DNA of 13,494 nt, taken from Bryobacterales bacterium (GTDB lineage Bacteria > Acidobacteriota > Terriglobia > Bryobacterales > Bryobacteraceae). The stretch lies in assembly GCA_003132865.1 (NCBI GenBank), contig PKYZ01000366.1, positions 9,766 to 23,259 of the forward strand, given 5' to 3'. Every line of letters begins with the position of its first letter. Position 1 is the first letter of the stretch. Shown here in pieces: positions 6,470 to 13,109 of this stretch. The notes below the pieces were generated by a model. That model was given only the letters and a program-made list of their open reading frames with translations. It did no database searches and was not told the DNA's origin. The translations under genes and the position numbers were made by a program.

Positions 6470-7945
6470 TCAGCATGCATGACAATCAGACCGTGGGGCG
6501 GGCGCCCTCGCCCGCCCCACATTCTTCTCTCCCACGACCACCGCCTGAATGAATCCGTCGCGAAACCCGTATTGGTAACCGGAGCACTCGAAGCCCGCCT
6601 CTTCCAGGATCTCCCGCGCGCCACGCTTGCCCGTGAGCAGAGAAACCTCGGGCGGGTGAAGCTGCGTCCGGCTCCTGAAAATCCAGCGCAGGCAAAAGTG
6701 CACAGCCCCGAGGAACATCACGCTGGGCGCCCTCCGGTGAGGCCAGAAGATCACCACCTTTCCGCCGGGTTTGAGCGTTCTGCGAAACTCCCGGAGCATC
6801 CTTACGATGTCTTGGCGGGGAAAGTGCTCCACCACTCCCAGGTTGTACACGCCGTCGAACTCGCCGTCCGCGTATGGCAGCGCGAATATATCGGCATGGT
6901 CGAGCCGGCGCGCGCCCGGATTGTTCCGGGAATACAGGCTGAGGGCCTCCGGCGAGATGTCGGCCGCGGTGATCTGAAACTCTCCGTGCAGGTGCTCGTC
7001 CACTTGTCCGCTGCCACAACCTGCGTGCAGCAGCCGGGCGCCTCGTGGGAATGCCCGCCGCAGCGCGCGTTCCAGGTTCGGCCGGATGACAGCTTGCCGG
7101 TAAATCGCGGCGGCCACTTCATAGAGGAGCCCCGTCCACGACGGTTTCCGCTTCCAGTAGCCATCCCACTCCGTTGATGCGAGCCGTGATGCGAGTTGCG
7201 GCAGCGTGGCATACGCATGACGGCCGAGGCGAAACCGCGCGGGGAAAACCGCGTTCTCCACTGCGAGCCTGACCAGATACCGGAAGCTGCGGAAGGCCTC
7301 GCGAAAGGTCAGTTTGGAGTGGCCGTAGGTGCGGGCCGGCAGCACGATGGGAATTTCGGTCACCCGATACCCGTTGCGGGCGAGGATGAACAGGCTTTCG
7401 AAGAAGAAGGCGTAACTGCCCGACACGGCCATGTCGAAGATCGCCAAAGGAATCGCGGGCAGATGGTAGGCACGAAATGCGCCGCTGGCATCCGCCGGCA
7501 ATCCCAGCAGCGTTTTCGTCAGGAAGTGACCCAGCAGAGTCAGGAAGCGCCGGAACGGCGACCATCCGGGGAGACTGCCCGGCAGCATGTAACGGGAACC
7601 CACCGCCAGGCCGGAATCGGCGGCGGCCGCCAACAGCCGCGGAATGTCCGCTGGAGAATGGGTAAAGTCGCAATCCATGGTGACGAGCCAGTCGTAGCCG
7701 CGTTCGTAGGCATAGCGAATGCCGCAAAGGTGGGCGCTCCCGATGCCCATTTTGCCGGGGCGGTGAATCGCCATTACGTGCGCGTCGGCCGCGGCCAGCC
7801 GATCCAGCACTTCTCCCGTGCCGTCCGGAGAAGCGTCGTCCACAAACAAGATATCGGTTTCCAAGGCGAGATCCCGGATCTGCCTATGCAACTCCTCCAC
7901 ATTCTCGCGTTCGTTGAAAGTGGGGACAAAGACGAGGGGACGCAT
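6470..7945 (-). CDS. DPM1-like glycosyltransferase fused to a class I methyltransferase
   Basis: The start is the ATG at 7945. The frame is open further upstream, but that part only overlaps the previous gene, and the family begins at MRPLVFVPTFNERENVEEL. Residues 1-230 are a family 2 glycosyltransferase like polyprenol-phosphate mannose synthase: VDDASPDGTG at 35-44, a DXD motif at 91-93 (DCDFTHSP), GSRYM at 116-120 and YGHSKLTFREAF at 207-218. The usual C-terminal membrane helices are replaced by a linker and a SAM-dependent methyltransferase at about 300-470: LLHAGCGSG at 305-313, acidic AADIS at 327-331, NLGVVEHFPR at 368-377 and LKPGGKVVIFWPH at 391-403. The likely role is transfer of a sugar to a lipid carrier, with methylation of the sugar or product. 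The last 16 residues come from a hairpin repeat and are probably not native. The gene starts 4 bases after the preceding stop. Confidence 0.85.
   Translation of the reverse strand: MRPLVFVPTFNERENVEELHRQIRDLALETDILFVDDASPDGTGEVLDRLAAADAHVMAIHRPGKMGIGSAHLCGIRYAYERGYDWLVTMDCDFTHSPADIPRLLAAAADSGLAVGSRYMLPGSLPGWSPFRRFLTLLGHFLTKTLLGLPADASGAFRAYHLPAIPLAIFDMAVSGSYAFFFESLFILARNGYRVTEIPIVLPARTYGHSKLTFREAFRSFRYLVRLAVENAVFPARFRLGRHAYATLPQLASRLASTEWDGYWKRKPSWTGLLYEVAAAIYRQAVIRPNLERALRRAFPRGARLLHAGCGSGQVDEHLHGEFQITAADISPEALSLYSRNNPGARRLDHADIFALPYADGEFDGVYNLGVVEHFPRQDIVRMLREFRRTLKPGGKVVIFWPHRRAPSVMFLGAVHFCLRWIFRSRTQLHPPEVSLLTGKRGAREILEEAGFECSGYQYGFRDGFIQAVVVGEKNVGRARAPAPRSDCHAC
6493..6520. repeat. Perfect 12-bp hairpin repeat inside the 3' end of a gene
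   Basis: GTGGGGCGGGCG (6493-6504) pairs completely with CGCCCGCCCCAC (6509-6520) over a CCCT loop. It lies inside the coding sequence of the glycosyltransferase-methyltransferase gene, where it codes residues about 476-485 (VGRARAPAPR) just before the stop. Extreme GC content, perfect symmetry and lack of family resemblance in this tail suggest a mobile or dispersed hairpin that landed at the gene end. It could also lower transcription into the last gene of the operon, though no T-run follows. Confidence 0.75.
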
Positions 7946-7949
7946 CTCA

Positions 7950-9185
7950 TCAGCCGCCGACGATTTCGATTTCAGGCAGAGGGAACAACATCTTGCCGCC
8001 GGCTTCCAGATATGCCTGCTCGCGCGCCAGTATGCCCTCCTTGAAGTGCCAGGGCAAAACCAGGAAGTAGTCGGGATCGATGGCGCGCGCCTCGGATTCG
8101 GAAACGATGGGGATATTCGTCCCGGGCGTGAAGCAGCCGAATTTGTCCGGATTGACCTCGGCGATGGCGCGGATATCCCGTGCCGAGAAGCCGCAAAACT
8201 GCAATAGTACGTTGCCTTTGGTCGATGCGCCGTAGCCGCATATGGTTTTTCCATCGGCACGCAAGGCATGGATCAGGCGGACCAGGTTGTTTCTGTGCTC
8301 AAAGACGCGCTGCTCGAATTCCCGGTACGGGCGTGGCGTCGTCAACCCCATGCGGTCTTCCTGCCCCAGCAGCCAGTCGATGACGGTGGCGTTGGGACGG
8401 TAGGGCGCTTCCCTCAGGCACGCGGTAACGGCAAAGCTGCCGCCGTTGATGGCATTCGTCTGCACGTCGACGATTCGCAGCCCGCATCTTTCCACCAGCG
8501 CTTTTACCGTGGCCAGCGAATAGTATTCGAGATGCTCGTGACAGATCGTGTCATAGGCGTTGGTGCGCAGCATCGATGGCATATAACTCTGCTCGAAGTG
8601 CCAGATGCCGCGGGGGTCGAGCAGCCCGGCCACCTGCGATACGAACGCCGCGGGATCTTCGAGATCGTAGAACATGGCGATAGAGGTGACGATCTTGGCC
8701 CTCGAATTCCCCAGCACCTCGCGGACCAGCGCGGCGGAAAAGAAGTCCGGAACCAGTTCCAGGCCGCCGGTGTAGTACTGACGGAATTTCTCTCCCGTGG
8801 GGTCCACTCCGATGCGCCGGCAAGAGGCGCTGTACGCCCGCAGTAGGGTGCCGTCGTTGCTGCCGATATCGATCGCCGCATCGCCGCTGGAGAGCGGGCA
8901 GAGACGCTCCAGGTAGCGCACCTTGCGGTGGAGGTGCGCAACCATCGACTGGTTGAGTCCGGATCGATACCCGTAGTTCAGGCCGTACATCTCGCGCAGG
9001 TCGTACGACTGTTTCAACTGGAGAAGGCCGCTCGCGGGGCACCACACCAGCTCCAGGGGACCCTCCGTGATGGCAGAGCCAGGCTCTTTCGGGAAGACAC
9101 CCGTTAGAGATTGCGTGCCCAGGCTGAGCACCGGGATCAGGTTATGGCTGCCGGAAATGCGGCAGCGGTCGATTTCCTGGTACAT
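7950..9185 (-). CDS. TylC3/NovU-type sugar C-methyltransferase
   Basis: This 411-residue protein has the three-part layout of C-methyltransferases that act on nucleotide-linked deoxy-keto sugars. Residues 1-60 are the small N-terminal domain. The SAM domain follows (AIDIGSNDGT, 104-113) with the substrate-site motif YDTICHEHLEYYS at 211-223. The C-terminal Rossmann-like domain begins at about 312 (ICGYGASTKGNVLL, 315-328). In the standard family the N-terminal domain binds zinc through two CxxC pairs. Here both pairs are CxxS (C8-R-I-S11 and C49-P-A-S52), so zinc binding may be lost, unless this is normal for a subfamily. The start ATG lies 6 bases after the stop of the membrane protein gene, with no strong ribosome binding site, suggesting coupling to upstream translation. 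The likely role is adding a methyl branch to a sugar of the surface glycan made by this operon. Confidence 0.85.
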   Translation of the reverse strand: MYQEIDRCRISGSHNLIPVLSLGTQSLTGVFPKEPGSAITEGPLELVWCPASGLLQLKQSYDLREMYGLNYGYRSGLNQSMVAHLHRKVRYLERLCPLSSGDAAIDIGSNDGTLLRAYSASCRRIGVDPTGEKFRQYYTGGLELVPDFFSAALVREVLGNSRAKIVTSIAMFYDLEDPAAFVSQVAGLLDPRGIWHFEQSYMPSMLRTNAYDTICHEHLEYYSLATVKALVERCGLRIVDVQTNAINGGSFAVTACLREAPYRPNATVIDWLLGQEDRMGLTTPRPYREFEQRVFEHRNNLVRLIHALRADGKTICGYGASTKGNVLLQFCGFSARDIRAIAEVNPDKFGCFTPGTNIPIVSESEARAIDPDYFLVLPWHFKEGILAREQAYLEAGGKMLFPLPEIEIVGG

Positions 9186-9191
9186 GTCCGT

Positions 9192-10820
9192 TTATGGGAG
9201 CGACCCCAACCGTGACGCGTCGATAGTGATGGTCTTGCCGGGAAGCGGCTTCATAGCGAAGTAGTCCAGCGACATCCAGTGTAGCTGGGTTCCAAATTCC
9301 GTCCAGTGAGATGGGTCGTCGGGAAGGCTCTGAAAAACTCGAACATCGCGCGCGATGCCCAACTCGCGTAAGGCGGCGGTTACTATGGGGCGCAGGTTGG
9401 GTCCGTGGCGCAGGGTCGGCTCGCCCAGCTCGTTTCTCTGCACGGCCGCCACCGGACGCCGCACGATGACCACGTCGATCATAGTGAAGTCGGCGCCGGC
9501 GGTGCGCCGGTAGCGGTCGATCTGGTCTTTCACGAAACGGAATTCCGTGGAATCCGGCGCGGTGAAGTAGCGCCGGATCGTAACATGGGCTGCACAGATT
9601 CCGCATACCGCGACCATCGCCATCGCTGTGGGGCAGGCTCTCAGCCTGCGCGGGACTCCCAGTCCCGCCTGGAGATTCCCAAGGATGCGGGCGAGCGAAA
9701 TCACGAACAGCAGGACAATGGCGCCCTCCATGGCCGTGTAGGTCCGGTACTCCGCGGAGGGCATATAGCTGGCCAAGCTGATGCCGTATGTCATGGGCAC
9801 CATCGCCATCAGGACGGCTGCCTTACCCAGCACTCTGGCGATGCCGCGAACTCCCGAAGCCGGAGAATATTCCAAACACAGCGCCACCAAAATCACGCCA
9901 GCAATCACAATGGAAACACCCACCATCGGCCGCACAAACCACAGGTTCGATGCTTCTACCAAAGGCGTCCGAACGAACCAAAGCACGCCCGCGTGGATAT
10001 CGCCGCTGAACTGGCGGGCATCGTACTTCCCGAGCGAGGGAACGCGGGCATGCTGCAGCCAGGCCCGCCACACCCAATAATAGACGCCGCAGGCGGCCGC
10101 CAGAATGGCGCCGTGGAGAGCCAGCTTGCGGAGGTGATCGCGATAAAAGCGTTGGGGATCGGCGAGGAAAGTCGAGACTGCCGCCAGCGACACGTAGAAC
10201 AACGCTCCGGGTTGATAGATCGCCAACGAGACGATCAGCAGAAACCACGCCAGAGCCGCGAATCCCCATCGGCCGTGGGAACGATTCCCAATGACTTTTT
10301 CCGACACCAATACAAAAGCGAGGGCTGCCACAGTGGCCGCCAATGCATAAGGAGCTGTAGACAAGAACCCCACCGCGGTAGCGAACGGAGGCGTTGTCAG
10401 CATGGCTACGGCCGCCGCCAGGGCTACCGGTGCGCTGGGCAGTTCCTTCCTGAGATAGCGATAGGTCGCGAGGCCGAGCGCCGCCAGGTTAACGATACTG
10501 AGCGCCCGTAGAAGGTTCATGCCGTTCATGGTCCTGACGGCGCCGAAAGCACAATAGATCGCTCCGGTGAGCGGACGCCCGACAACCGACATGAACGTGA
10601 GTATGGCCGTACGCGGAGAGCCGCCAAAACTGGACCAGAAGTAATCGTCGGTATGCAAGTAATAACCGTGAATCGCGGGAGAGTACGCGGCCAGCAACGC
10701 AGCCAGAATAGCCGCAAAGCGGACTGCCGGATGCCGGAACCAGGCCGGCTCTCCGATCCGGCCGTTCACGCGTGTATCGGGGTCGACGGCCGGGGGCTGT
10801 AGTGGTGGGCTGCCGCTCAA
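9192..10820 (-). CDS. GtrII-like multi-pass membrane glycosyltransferase candidate
   Basis: This 542-residue integral membrane protein has about ten or eleven predicted helices between residues 33 and 415, then a soluble tail of about 125 residues. An acidic pair sits just after the first helix (LHTDDYFWSSFG, D58-D59), followed by SVVGRPLTGAIY. This layout fits the GtrII family and GT-C transferases generally, which use lipid-linked sugars and carry acidic catalytic residues in the first outer loop. The family call rests on this pattern and on the nearby DPM1-like gene that could make such a donor; other membrane transferases are possible. The start is TTG at 10820, supported by AGGAG five bases upstream. 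It is the first gene of the operon. Residues 385-396 are coded by an inserted double hairpin (9633-9668) in the loop between two helices, and the frame is kept. Confidence 0.65.
   Translation of the reverse strand: MSGSPPLQPPAVDPDTRVNGRIGEPAWFRHPAVRFAAILAALLAAYSPAIHGYYLHTDDYFWSSFGGSPRTAILTFMSVVGRPLTGAIYCAFGAVRTMNGMNLLRALSIVNLAALGLATYRYLRKELPSAPVALAAAVAMLTTPPFATAVGFLSTAPYALAATVAALAFVLVSEKVIGNRSHGRWGFAALAWFLLIVSLAIYQPGALFYVSLAAVSTFLADPQRFYRDHLRKLALHGAILAAACGVYYWVWRAWLQHARVPSLGKYDARQFSGDIHAGVLWFVRTPLVEASNLWFVRPMVGVSIVIAGVILVALCLEYSPASGVRGIARVLGKAAVLMAMVPMTYGISLASYMPSAEYRTYTAMEGAIVLLFVISLARILGNLQAGLGVPRRLRACPTAMAMVAVCGICAAHVTIRRYFTAPDSTEFRFVKDQIDRYRRTAGADFTMIDVVIVRRPVAAVQRNELGEPTLRHGPNLRPIVTAALRELGIARDVRVFQSLPDDPSHWTEFGTQLHWMSLDYFAMKPLPGKTITIDASRLGSLP
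9633..9668. repeat. Double hairpin repeat inside a coding sequence
   Basis: GCAGGCT (9633-9639) pairs with AGCCTGC (9643-9649) over CTC, and directly next to it GCGGGACT (9650-9657) pairs with AGTCCCGC (9661-9668) over CCC. Both stems are perfect. The element sits in frame in the membrane glycosyltransferase gene and codes a short polar, Arg/Gly/Pro-containing loop between two membrane helices. The first stem resembles the second stem at 5471-5487 with paired base changes. Confidence 0.75.
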
Positions 10821-10825
10821 AGTAG

Positions 10826-10830
10826 CTCCT
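10826..10830 (-). promoter_or_regulatory. Ribosome binding site deciding a TTG start
   Basis: On the minus strand the sequence reads AGGAG, five bases before TTG at 10820. It is the best Shine-Dalgarno match seen in the window and supports the unusual TTG as the start of the membrane glycosyltransferase. Confidence 0.7.
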
Positions 10831-10904
10831 GGAGGTCAGGGTAAGCCGGGCTGGGCGCGCAGGTCAAGTTTAAGCCCCGCAGGGCCCGCAAGGCTTGGTG
10901 GAGC

Positions 10905-10953
10905 GGGCCCCGACAAGCGCTAACTTAAGGCAGAATTCGTTTAGCGTGGGGCC
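10905..10953. repeat. Imperfect stem-loop upstream of the glycan operon
   Basis: GGCCCC (10906-10911) can pair with GGGGCC (10948-10953), and CGCTAA (10918-10923) with TTAGCG (10941-10946). A six-base bulge lies on one side and a single T on the other; the terminal loop has 17 bases. It lies about 90 bases before the first gene of the minus-strand operon. It may be part of a leader, an operator or the end of an old mobile element; the sequence alone does not decide. Confidence 0.35.
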
Positions 10954-11140
10954 GTCAACTGGCACCCGCCGAAATCGGCTAGCCTCAAATGGAAGTTCCA
11001 ATCTCCCAGAACGGGACTTCGCGGGCCTTTGCCCACTCCTGCGGCTCGCGCGAGATCCAACGAAGCAGGCGCGATCACGTTGCGTAAGTGGTCCTTTGTG
11101 CAACGGGATTTCCGCTAGAAATTAGGCTCCGTCCCCGCTT

Positions 11141-11166
11141 CCCCAAGTGCCATCCCCAAGTGCCAT
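11141..11166. repeat. Exact 13-base tandem duplication
   Basis: CCCCAAGTGCCAT occurs twice with no spacer (11141-11153 and 11154-11166), ending 23 bases before the ATG at 11190. It is probably a recent slippage duplication. It may change promoter or leader spacing for the downstream gene. Confidence 0.8.
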
Positions 11167-11189
11167 AATTGGATTGGCGGGTGGGCAAT

Positions 11190-11792
11190 ATGACATTGCC
11201 AGCCACTTTACCAAATCCTGCAAAGTCGGTTGCATCCGGCAAAACGTCGCGCCAGCGCACCTGGTTTGTTCTCTACCTCGTCGCATCCACTATCCTGGTG
11301 GCAATAGACAGCTACACGCCTATTGAACAGGTGGAGTGGCTGTTGAATGTGCCGCTAGTTTGGATCGTGGCAGTCGCGTGTACCCCCACGCAGTTGACCT
11401 GGGCAGGGGCCTTTGGTTCGCTAAGCATTATGGTAGGCGGCATTCTGTCTCCTCCTGGACCTGTCGATAGATGGGTGTTCTTCACCACCCGCTCCATCGT
11501 GATCGTGACGATCTGGCTGATCGTATTCCAATCGCGAAGACGTGCGGCGGCCGAGGCAAGGGAGCGCAGGGCGCTGTTGGCGCAGCACGAACAGGAACTC
11601 AAGACTCTTCGCGGAATGATCCCAATTTGCGCTTGGTGCAAGAAAATTCGCACGGACAGTGGGTCGTGGAAGCAGATCGAGCAGTACATTCACGAGCATT
11701 CGGGGGCCGATTTCACTCATGGCGTCTGCCCCGAGTGCGTCTCAAAGCTTGAGGGCCAAGAACTCTGCTCTCCGCCGTCAAGTGCACCATGA
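11190..11792 (+). CDS. Membrane protein with C-terminal four-cysteine signalling-type module
   Basis: This 200-residue protein has three or four membrane helices between residues 24 and 114 (for example YLVASTILVAI, LVWIVAVACT, SIVIVTIWLIVF). A basic, charged stretch likely to form a coiled coil follows at 115-140. The C-terminal module at 138-187 has LKTLRGMIPICAWCKKIR, then WKQIEQYIHEHSGADFTHG and VCPECVSKL. It holds paired cysteines C147/C150 and C180/C183 that could bind a metal. This module is common at the end of PAS, GAF and response-regulator proteins; its role is unknown. No kinase, PAS or receiver domain is present here. ATG 11190 is preferred to the upstream TTG at 11169 because a GGTGGG stretch lies just before it. 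A membrane-bound sensor or adaptor role is inferred. Confidence 0.75.
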   Translation: MTLPATLPNPAKSVASGKTSRQRTWFVLYLVASTILVAIDSYTPIEQVEWLLNVPLVWIVAVACTPTQLTWAGAFGSLSIMVGGILSPPGPVDRWVFFTTRSIVIVTIWLIVFQSRRRAAAEARERRALLAQHEQELKTLRGMIPICAWCKKIRTDSGSWKQIEQYIHEHSGADFTHGVCPECVSKLEGQELCSPPSSAP

Positions 11793-11833
11793 GGTTCCGG
11801 CGACATGAGCCCCTCGAAACTATCCCCGGGACT

Positions 11834-11867
11834 CCCCGGAAAATATGGCTCTGCCCATGTTTCGGGG
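11834..11867. terminator. Possible bidirectional terminator hairpin
   Basis: CCCCG (11834-11838) pairs with CGGGG (11863-11867). AAA then pairs with TTT, and TATGG with CCATG including one G-T pair, leaving two single-base bulges and a six-base loop. It lies between two converging genes (ends at 11792 and 11924). No clean T-run follows on either side, so termination is inferred from position and stem only. Confidence 0.4.
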
Positions 11868-11923
11868 GGAACAGTGGACGGAGCCTAGTTTACATTGTCC
11901 AAATCGTCCTTTGTACAACATCG

Positions 11924-12414
11924 TTAGACCGGGTGAATCTCTCCCATTCTGCGCAGAACTGGGGGCATCGTTAAGCCCTGAGCAAATACAGAAAAAGCAA
12001 CTACGGCGAAGCTGATCGTTATGATCGCCTCGCGTTCTGGAAGTGTTGGCGGAAGGCCGAGGGCTAATGCAAGTGCAACCGCACCCCGCATTCCACCCCA
12101 AAAAAGGACGTGCTGGTGATTCAACGTTACGCGCAACGAGGAACGCGAAAACAGAAAGCAGCACGGATAAATTGCCACAGCCCGGCCAAAGACCACCAAA
12201 ATAATCGCAATGAGAGCAGCAAGCCAAACGGCGGCAAAATTTTGGTGAGCTTCGTGCATTCCGATTAAGAGAAATATCAGTGAGTTGGCAACAAAAGCCG
12301 CATACTCCCAGAATGCGTGAATAGCATCCTCACCTTTTCCCGAAATTCTTCCGAAGAATCTGAGATTGCCCATGAGAAGGCCAGCGGTGATCGTGGCCAA
12401 AACACCAGACAAAA
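11924..12414 (-). CDS. CPA1-type Na+/H+ antiporter, C-terminal part (frameshifted)
   Basis: This is the second half of the antiporter starting at 13109. It takes up the family sequence at LSGVLATITAGLLMGN and continues through FVANSLIFLLIGMH, several helices, and the conserved FWGGMRGAVALALAL near the end, stopping at TAA (complement of 11924-11926). The same frame is open upstream to about 12478, but those residues are only a shadow of the first half. Removing one base at the run of four A (plus strand 12411-12414; TTTT in the gene) joins the halves into one 394-residue protein without remainder. The total length and missing large cytoplasmic tail fit short bacterial NhaP-like proteins. If the frameshift is real, the last several helices are lost and the transporter would not work. 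Confidence 0.8.
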
Positions 12415-13109
12415 GCGAAGTGTTCGGCAAGCAGGAATGAGCCGTAAGCGGCGACCGTCGCAAAAGTAATTTCGACAAGATGATCTTCGGTTCTCCCGGC
12501 TAGCAGGAGTGCGGCAATGGAGGCCACAACTCCGCACAGAATTCCGCCCCCGATGGTTTTCACAAGTGTTGCGGCGACAGCAAATGAATCTAAGTGCTGA
12601 TTTGAAGCGATGGCGACAGCCACGCCGAAGGCGACTGCAGCCGTGCCGTCGTTAAACAGGCTTTCGGCCTCAATTAGGACCAGCAAGCGGCCCTGAGCCT
12701 TAGCTTCTTTGAACGTTGCAATGACGGAGACCGGATCAGTTGCGGCGATTAGAACTCCAAAAACGAGGGCGCTCATCCAGCTCCAATCCGCGAGATAGCG
12801 CATGCCGAGTGCCGTTACGCCTGCAGAGAGCACCACACCGAGAGTTGCCAAGACCACAACGACGGGAAAATCGCGCCGAAGTTGATCCCAATGAATATAA
12901 AAAGCCGCCTCGAACAGAAGTGGAGGAAGCAGCACCGTAAAAATCAGGTCCTTTGTCAGACTAACTTTGGGCGCGAACGGCAAAGCTGCCAGACAGATTC
13001 CGGCTACGACAAGACCGACGCTGTAAGGCAGACGAAGGCGTCGTGTTAGCATCGCAACGACAGCAGCGACGAGAAGTAGCAACGCGGCGGTTTGAACGTC
13101 CAGTTCCAT
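12330..13109 (-). CDS. CPA1-type Na+/H+ antiporter, N-terminal part (frameshifted)
   Basis: This is the first half of a monovalent cation/proton antiporter (CPA1, NhaP-like) in the inner membrane, which exchanges Na+ or K+ for H+. It starts at ATG 13109 and has hydrophobic helices throughout. Family motifs are LLPPLLFEAAF at 60-70, the ion-site ATDPVSVIATF at 123-133 with Asp125, and ESLFNDG at 149-155 with the Asn-Asp pair 153-154. After AEHF (about residue 231) the frame turns into unrelated residues and stops at 12330. The continuation is in another frame from about 12414. The gene and its surroundings are clearly less GC-rich than the glycan operon (31 G+C of 60 in 12181-12240), suggesting separate origin. 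No strong ribosome binding site is seen. Confidence 0.85.
   Translation of the reverse strand: MELDVQTAALLLLVAAVVAMLTRRLRLPYSVGLVVAGICLAALPFAPKVSLTKDLIFTVLLPPLLFEAAFYIHWDQLRRDFPVVVVLATLGVVLSAGVTALGMRYLADWSWMSALVFGVLIAATDPVSVIATFKEAKAQGRLLVLIEAESLFNDGTAAVAFGVAVAIASNQHLDSFAVAATLVKTIGGGILCGVVASIAALLLAGRTEDHLVEITFATVAAYGSFLLAEHFAFVWCFGHDHRWPSHGQSQILRKNFGKR

Larger units (their letters stand above)
10821..11189. other. Divergent intergenic region
   Basis: This 369-base stretch separates the divergently read glycan operon and the small membrane protein gene, so promoters for both should lie here. I find the ribosome binding site at 10826-10830, an imperfect large hairpin at 10905-10953 and a 13-base tandem duplication at 11141-11166. 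TTGACC on the minus strand (10867-10862) resembles a -35 box, but the matching -10 position would put the transcript start inside the ribosome binding site. Short open frames across the region look like chance. I see no RNA gene. Confidence 0.5.

Noticed and set aside
7946..8269. Upstream extension of the fusion protein to a start at 8269
   Set aside because: The extra 108 residues lie wholly inside the previous methyltransferase gene, have no domain resemblance, and the glycosyltransferase family begins exactly at the ATG at 7945.
10838..10867. Promoter for the glycan operon with minus-strand TTGACC as -35 and TACCCT as -10
   Set aside because: The -10 match is only three of six, and the transcript would start about at the AGGAG of the ribosome binding site, leaving no usable leader.
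10870..11103. Minus-strand open frame of 77 codons in the divergent region
   Set aside because: Arg/Ser/Pro-rich composition, no ribosome binding site and overlap with the stem-loop suggest a chance frame.
11091..11919. GTCCTTTGTGCAAC (11091-11104) and GTCCTTTGTACAAC (11906-11919) as direct repeats flanking a cassette
   Set aside because: A 13 of 14 match between two places is expected by chance several times in a window of this size, and no recombinase or other edge signal is present.
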